A DNA stretch of 64,000 nt from Bacillota bacterium (GTDB lineage: Bacteria > Bacillota > Clostridia > Saccharofermentanales > DTU023), in the NCBI GenBank assembly GCA_023426575.1, contig JAFAAL010000012.1:62001-126000 (forward strand), read 5' to 3'. Both the position numbers and the translations under genes were made by a program. Of this stretch, positions 59,917-64,000 are shown in pieces; position 1 is the first letter of the stretch; each line of letters opens with the position of its first letter. The notes beneath the pieces were generated by a model. It was not told the DNA's origin. It saw only the letters and a list, made by a program, of their open reading frames with translations, and made no database searches.

Positions 59917-61269
59917 ATGATGAGTAAAGTCTGCAAATTCGGCGGTTCATCGCTTGCCAATGCCGCCCAGATCGAAAAAGTGATCGAGATCATCGAGATG
60001 GATCCCTCACGTCAGTTTATCGTCGTCTCTGCCCCTGGCAAGAGTCGCCCCTCTGAACTCAAGATGACTGATTTGCTGATTGGCCTCGCAGAAGCCAGGC
60101 TGAATGGGCTTGATGGCAAGCGAGAATACGAGTTAATTGCTCGGCGTATCAGTGGCATCTGTCACGACCTCAAGCTGCCTCCCGAACTTTTAGCAGAAAT
60201 AGAAGAGAACATTCTTCAGGCAGCCAATGCTTCGACGGCTAACGGCGCCGCCTATGCCGCAGCCCTCAAGGCGCAGGGCGAGGATGCCTGTGCACGTATC
60301 CTTGCTGCAGCCCTGACCCAGGCGGGTATTGAGGCAGACTATATGAGCCCTGAAGAGGCGGGCATCCTCCTCCACGGCCCCCATGACGATGCCGAAATCG
60401 ACCCCAAGAGCTATACGCTCTTGAGCCAGTTGCGCTACGAGGAGCGGACCCTTGTCATTCCTGGCTACTATGGCATCTCCCAAGAGGGAGAGATTTTGAC
60501 CTTTTCTCGCGGAGGGTCGGACATCAGTGGCGCCATCATTGCCGCGGGCATCGATGCCCCCGTCTACGAGATCTGGACGGATGTCGACTCTGTCTTCGCC
60601 GCCAGCCCACAACTCGTCGACGAGCCCAAGCAGATTCGCGAACTCTCTTATCGAGAAATGCGTGAACTTGCCTATCTTGGCGCCTCCGTCGTCCATCCCG
60701 AGGCCATGCTCCCCATCTATAACAAGGCTATTCCGATGCACATTCTCAATACGAATAACCCGGATGCCAAGGGGACGATGATCGTCCGAGAGCGCTCCAA
60801 TTTTGACGGCGTCGTCACGGGGATCTCTGGCTCGCGCAATTTCTGCTCGCTCAACATCTCTGAGTATCTTCTCAATCGCCGTGTGGGAATCGTGCGAGAT
60901 ATTTTAGACATCTTAGCCGAAGAGGGCGTCTCCTTTGAGCACATGCCCTCCTCCATCGACTCGATCTCCATCATCTTACGCGATGAAAATTTTTCAAAAG
61001 CCAAAGAAGAGACCATCATCCGCCGTCTCCAGGAGGAACTTGAGCTTGAGACTGTCGAGGTCGTGCGGGGTCTCGCGCTCGTCATGCTCGTCGGCGAAGC
61101 CATGGCTGATACGGTCGGCGTAACCTCAAGAGCCGTCAACTGTCTCTCTGCTGCTTCCATCTCTCTAGAGATGATCATCCAGGACCACAGTGAGATGAGT
61201 GTCATCTTCGTCGTCGATGGTAAGTTTTGTAACTACGCCATCGAGACCCTCTACTACGAGTACTTCTAG
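59917..61269 (+). CDS. lysC: aspartate kinase
   Basis: A 450-residue monofunctional kinase phosphorylating aspartate, first step to lysine, threonine, methionine and diaminopimelate. KFGGSSLANAAQIEKV (from residue 7) is the kinase signature; TFSRGGSDISGAIIA and EIWTDVDSVFAASP follow; two ACT domains occupy about 315-450 (GISGSRNFCSLNISEYLLN; CLSAASISLEMIIQD). Length and ACT layout resemble lysine-sensitive enzymes. Two ATGs are adjacent (59917, 59920). It is a lone forward gene; no lysine riboswitch fits in the short leader. The stop abuts the stop of the opposing gene. Confidence 0.93.
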   Translation: MMSKVCKFGGSSLANAAQIEKVIEIIEMDPSRQFIVVSAPGKSRPSELKMTDLLIGLAEARLNGLDGKREYELIARRISGICHDLKLPPELLAEIEENILQAANASTANGAAYAAALKAQGEDACARILAAALTQAGIEADYMSPEEAGILLHGPHDDAEIDPKSYTLLSQLRYEERTLVIPGYYGISQEGEILTFSRGGSDISGAIIAAGIDAPVYEIWTDVDSVFAASPQLVDEPKQIRELSYREMRELAYLGASVVHPEAMLPIYNKAIPMHILNTNNPDAKGTMIVRERSNFDGVVTGISGSRNFCSLNISEYLLNRRVGIVRDILDILAEEGVSFEHMPSSIDSISIILRDENFSKAKEETIIRRLQEELELETVEVVRGLALVMLVGEAMADTVGVTSRAVNCLSAASISLEMIIQDHSEMSVIFVVDGKFCNYAIETLYYEYF

Positions 61270-63159
61270 TTAGCGAATCTCCTTGTCCAGAATAGTCGCG
61301 AGACTCTCTTCGTCTAGGACGAGATCGAGCCCCCATGCGCTCGGATTCTGAAAGCTTAGAGGCGAGACCGTCTGGCGGTCGAGATGAGCAAAAGAGGGAA
61401 AGTAAAAGTTATATGGCTTCGGCCCCATACCAAACATAAGGCGAAATCCCTGACCTAAGAGGAGATCAAGAGCTTCTGGATAGTCATAAACGTGACCACC
61501 CTCTGGAAAGACCAGCGTCTGAAGGGACGTATTGAGCTCGAGCTCTTGCCAAGTCTCAAGAAATGCCGCAAGTTCTAATCGAAGCTCTTCCACGGTCAAC
61601 TGATTGTAGAGCTCAGTGCCGACCCCCGCAGAAGCGGCTAAATAACCCCTGTAAATCAGAGCTTCTAAGAGCTCCCTGGCCTCTTTTCTCTCTTTTTGAT
61701 AATCTTCATCATCCATCGTATACGGCTGCAGAGATAGATTCTGGCGCGCCTCATTTTGACGGGTCAGCTGTCTCTCATTGAGGATATAGCCAAGACAATC
61801 CTCCCCAAAATATAGGGAGATGACAGGCCGTCCCCCGTCGAAGACAAAATCTGGATGCTCTGCAATAAACGCTTCCGTCAGGCCGAAGAGATTGTTGTCG
61901 GGAGCTAGCACCTGCTGAGACAATTTGTCGTAGAAGCCCAGAAATTGATCGTCGTGATAGACCAGCTTCTGCACCGTGCCATTGGCCTGGTTGAGGCTCG
62001 TATACGCCGCATTTTCAAAGAGAAGCAGCAGCGGCTTCTTCCCCTCTGGCACAATAATCTCCACGGGACTTTCTGGATAGCGCAAGAAAATAGAGGGTCT
62101 GATCAAGACATATCCCTCGCTATAAAGCGCATCGAGGAGGCGCCGATATTCCTCTGGAAGCAATAGGTTATTGGCCGCGTGCTGGTGCTTGCCATCGGCG
62201 CGAAAAGCGACATCTGCTCGGGCAATGAGTGGCCGAATGGCCAAGACGGGGACGGCCTCTGTCCACTTGCTGAGTTTAGCAGGGAGTTGCTCTTGCATTT
62301 TCTCGAGTTCTGCCTTGAGCTCAGAGCGCTCCGGAAAGACGCCGTACATGCGATCTATCAGTTTGCGAGCGCTATAGTAGCGACCGCGATCTCCCATCTC
62401 ACGGGCGAGCTGCAAGAGGTTGGAATACTCTTTTTCCTGATAGGCCTTGAGATGAAATTCCGCATAATTTCGAGCAAAAGCCGCGAGATTTTGATCTTCG
62501 ACAATATCCTGCCAATACTGCCAAGTGCGCTCCCAATCGCCTTTGGCCTCGATCTCCTTGGCCACTTTAAAACGCACAGTGGCAAGCTCGAGGCCTGCCT
62601 TCTGCTGATAGAGGTCGCTCAGCATGGGTTCTAGATTCTTGAGTCCCTGAAAAGCAGTGATCAGGGCCTCCCATTGCAGGGCGTCAATTTGACCATCGAG
62701 CCAGGCCTCGCTGCGCTCGTAGAGAAGTGGCATGATTTCGACTGCTGAGATGTCTTCGAGGCCTGATATGTATTCTTTCTCTTCACTCGTCAAAGATTGT
62801 CCCGCCAGGACGCCTTCCAGAATCCTCCGAACATCATCTGACACGCGCTTTTCCATCTCGACTTGTATCTCTTTATAGGGAGAGGCCGCCTCCGGATCTA
62901 CCTCCTCCACGGCAACCTTTTGCACTTGCCGGTAGAGCTCTCTCGCCCGGTCGTAGTCGGTGGCGGCAATCGCCTCGACAAACTGATCATAGCGCCCCGT
63001 CGTATGGCGCTTCAGGTAGAGCCTGTAGCCGAAAAAAAAGCTCAGCGCCAGCAAAGCGATGAGAACGAGCGTCAAGGCAAATTTCTTCCGCCGCCCCGTC
63101 TTCTCTTCGTCCCTGTAAATATTGAGATTATTCTGATCCCACTTTATTTTCTTCTGCAC
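61270..63159 (-). CDS. membrane-anchored polysaccharide deacetylase-like protein, probably inactive
   Basis: A 629-residue protein: basic cytoplasmic start, one membrane segment (27-49), a helical extracytoplasmic region (about 55-295) and a C-terminal domain (about 300-629) resembling a Clostridia subfamily of polysaccharide deacetylases. Supporting blocks are LPEEYRRLLDALYSEGYVLI (335-354), FIAEHPDFVF (431-440), YLAASAGVG (506-514) and LVFPEGGHVYDYPEAL (549-564). The usual catalytic Asp-Asp (as in a TFDDG or DDVNYY block) is replaced by FENAAY (381-386) and the histidines of the metal motif are missing from AASAGVG, so catalysis is unlikely. It directly follows a topoisomerase gene by 5 bases. 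Function unknown. Confidence 0.6.
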   Translation of the reverse strand: MQKKIKWDQNNLNIYRDEEKTGRRKKFALTLVLIALLALSFFFGYRLYLKRHTTGRYDQFVEAIAATDYDRARELYRQVQKVAVEEVDPEAASPYKEIQVEMEKRVSDDVRRILEGVLAGQSLTSEEKEYISGLEDISAVEIMPLLYERSEAWLDGQIDALQWEALITAFQGLKNLEPMLSDLYQQKAGLELATVRFKVAKEIEAKGDWERTWQYWQDIVEDQNLAAFARNYAEFHLKAYQEKEYSNLLQLAREMGDRGRYYSARKLIDRMYGVFPERSELKAELEKMQEQLPAKLSKWTEAVPVLAIRPLIARADVAFRADGKHQHAANNLLLPEEYRRLLDALYSEGYVLIRPSIFLRYPESPVEIIVPEGKKPLLLLFENAAYTSLNQANGTVQKLVYHDDQFLGFYDKLSQQVLAPDNNLFGLTEAFIAEHPDFVFDGGRPVISLYFGEDCLGYILNERQLTRQNEARQNLSLQPYTMDDEDYQKERKEARELLEALIYRGYLAASAGVGTELYNQLTVEELRLELAAFLETWQELELNTSLQTLVFPEGGHVYDYPEALDLLLGQGFRLMFGMGPKPYNFYFPSFAHLDRQTVSPLSFQNPSAWGLDLVLDEESLATILDKEIR

Positions 63160-63164
63160 AAAAC

Positions 63165-64000
63165 TTATTCCTCAAAGAGTGCTGCCAAGCTGATCTGGCG
63201 ATCTTTAAAGCTCTCCGCCTTGATAAAGCGGCCGGCCGCGGGAAGCGTACGTATGCGATAGTACTCGCGTTCTTCAGGCTCAATGGGCAGGGCCTCAGCT
63301 GGCAATAAGTCTAAGAGCTTGTAGCCCTTTCGCTGGGCCATGACGCGAACCCCCTGAGAGGTTCTGGTACTCATCAGGGGAATGAGATCAGAGTCGAAGA
63401 GAATCAGTCGATCCTGGCTGTTGCGCATCCAGTAATCTCCATTCCCCTCCGCTTCTTCCAGGTAAAAAACACGGACGAGATCGGCGCCGCCATAGAAGGC
63501 TTTGACTAATTTTTTACGCTTCGTCTTGGTCATGTACTGCTTGAGCTCAATCTTGACGGCCCTCCCATCGGCAAAAGCCAAGAGCAGGTAGCCTGTAAAC
63601 TCCTCGTCGGGGGCATGGAAAAAGAGAATCTCCTCCCCTGCTTCAAGCTCTAATTGATGCGCTAAGAAGGTCCCGAAGTCAGAAGGCTTATTGTCCTCGA
63701 GCTCATAGCCAAAGGTCTTATAGACGCGGGCCTGATTAGTGAAGAAGAGAATTTCCGACTTGTTCGAGGACTCCTGCTCCCCGATGATTCGATCGCCCTC
63801 CTTGAGCTTCAAATCTCCCGCTGAGCGCAGTGAGGTCAGGGCGATTTTCTTGAAATAGCCCTCCTCCGTCAGGAAGTACTTGACATTGTAGTCAACGATC
63901 ATTTCCTCATCACTGAGCGTTGGCACCTTTTCAGGGTGGACGAGCTCCGTCTGGCGCTCTTGGCCAAATTTCTTTTGGCAGTATTTCAGCTCCTTGGCAA
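63165..64000 (-). CDS. type II topoisomerase subunit A (GyrA/ParC-like), C-terminal part
   Basis: The reverse strand is open from the window edge to the stop at 63165 (278 codons); the N-terminal catalytic part is outside. The first residues (KYCQKKFGQERQTELV) match the end of the breakage-reunion domain, where gyrase A has a KYGDERRTEI-type sequence; the rest is the beta-propeller domain, with repeats such as DYNVKYFLTEEGYFKKIAL and FFTNQARVYKTFGYEL. It belongs to the GyrA/ParC family; no GyrA box (QRRGGKG type) is seen, so topoisomerase IV or the clostridial second-type enzyme fits better than gyrase. Confidence 0.85.
   Translation of the reverse strand, partial: AKELKYCQKKFGQERQTELVHPEKVPTLSDEEMIVDYNVKYFLTEEGYFKKIALTSLRSAGDLKLKEGDRIIGEQESSNKSEILFFTNQARVYKTFGYELEDNKPSDFGTFLAHQLELEAGEEILFFHAPDEEFTGYLLLAFADGRAVKIELKQYMTKTKRKKLVKAFYGGADLVRVFYLEEAEGNGDYWMRNSQDRLILFDSDLIPLMSTRTSQGVRVMAQRKGYKLLDLLPAEALPIEPEEREYYRIRTLPAAGRFIKAESFKDRQISLAALFEE

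Noticed and set aside
59917..61269. Lysine riboswitch in front of aspartate kinase
   Set aside because: The leader is only about 43 bases from the predicted start site; a lysine riboswitch needs well over 150.
1..64000. CRISPR arrays, insertion sequences, prophage or toxin-antitoxin loci
   Set aside because: No spaced direct repeats, transposase, recombinase, phage structural or toxin-like gene could be recognised anywhere in the window.

Overview
The window reads as the chromosome of a low-complexity, gene-dense Bacillota (Clostridia-like) bacterium. The evidence is the gene content and order: acpP-rnc-smc-ftsY-ylxM-ffh-rpsP-khpA-rimM-trmD-rplS-ylqF-rnhB, phoH-pgpH-ybeY-era-recO, nusB-xseA-xseB-ispA-dxs-nadK-argR-recN, RNase Y, YlxM, KhpA, and an Asp23/AmaP/DUF2273 set. 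G+C looks slightly above half by eye. No phage, insertion sequence, CRISPR array or plasmid gene was seen; this is core genome, and about 60 of 64 genes lie on the reverse strand, so that strand is probably the leading one.

Layout, low to high coordinates (reverse-strand operons therefore read right to left). 1-2439: gntR-nifS-thiI. 2425-6377: hflK-hflC-ylqF-rnhB, where rnhB is fused to a YraN-type nuclease domain. 6408-10385: the ylxM-ffh-rpsP-khpA-rimM-trmD-rplS SRP/ribosome operon. 10404-15944: acpP-rnc-smc-ftsY. 15980-19650: recA-recX-rimO-pgsA. 19656-24822: rnhA-NUDIX-ftsK-folD-pncC. 24853-25152: head-to-head tRNA-Trp and tRNA-Pro with near-perfect promoters. 25185-29473: murD, rpsO, pnp. 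29495-32292 (+): tRNA-Leu and a nuclease-helicase. 32271-39132: phoH-pgpH-ybeY-era-recO-sdaAB-sdaAA. 39133-44055: rny, an orphan oligopeptide-type binding lipoprotein, lspA and rluD. 44076-45077 (+): a second RluA-family synthase. 45074-59863: yqeG-efp-asp23-amaP-DUF2273-nusB-xseA-xseB-ispA-dxs-nadK-argR-recN-hutH-ftcD-hutI-fchA. 59839-61269 (+): aspartate kinase. 61270-64000: a deacetylase-like membrane protein and the end of a type II topoisomerase A subunit.

Functionally the window covers protein targeting (Ffh, FtsY, YlxM, LspA), ribosome and tRNA maturation (RimM, RimO, TrmD, Era, YbeY, YlqF, RluD-type enzymes, ThiI/NifS), RNA turnover (RNase III, RNase Y, PNPase, RNases HI and HII), DNA repair and segregation (RecA, RecX, RecO, RecN, XseAB, SMC, FtsK, helicase), isoprenoid precursors (Dxs, IspA), and amino-acid breakdown (histidine to glutamate with formimino transfer to folate; serine to pyruvate).

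I did not find a clear new defence or mobile system. The most interesting points are: the RNase HII-YraN fusion; a deacetylase-fold membrane protein whose metal-binding residues all appear lost; several promoters placed so close to the start codon that the mRNA should be leaderless, one of them (ylxM) with its -35 box inside the preceding terminator; a hairpin sitting between a strong ribosome binding site and the start of aspartate kinase; a large pnp leader hairpin; a hut cluster without urocanase behind recN; and convergent genes that overlap or abut with no terminator between them.
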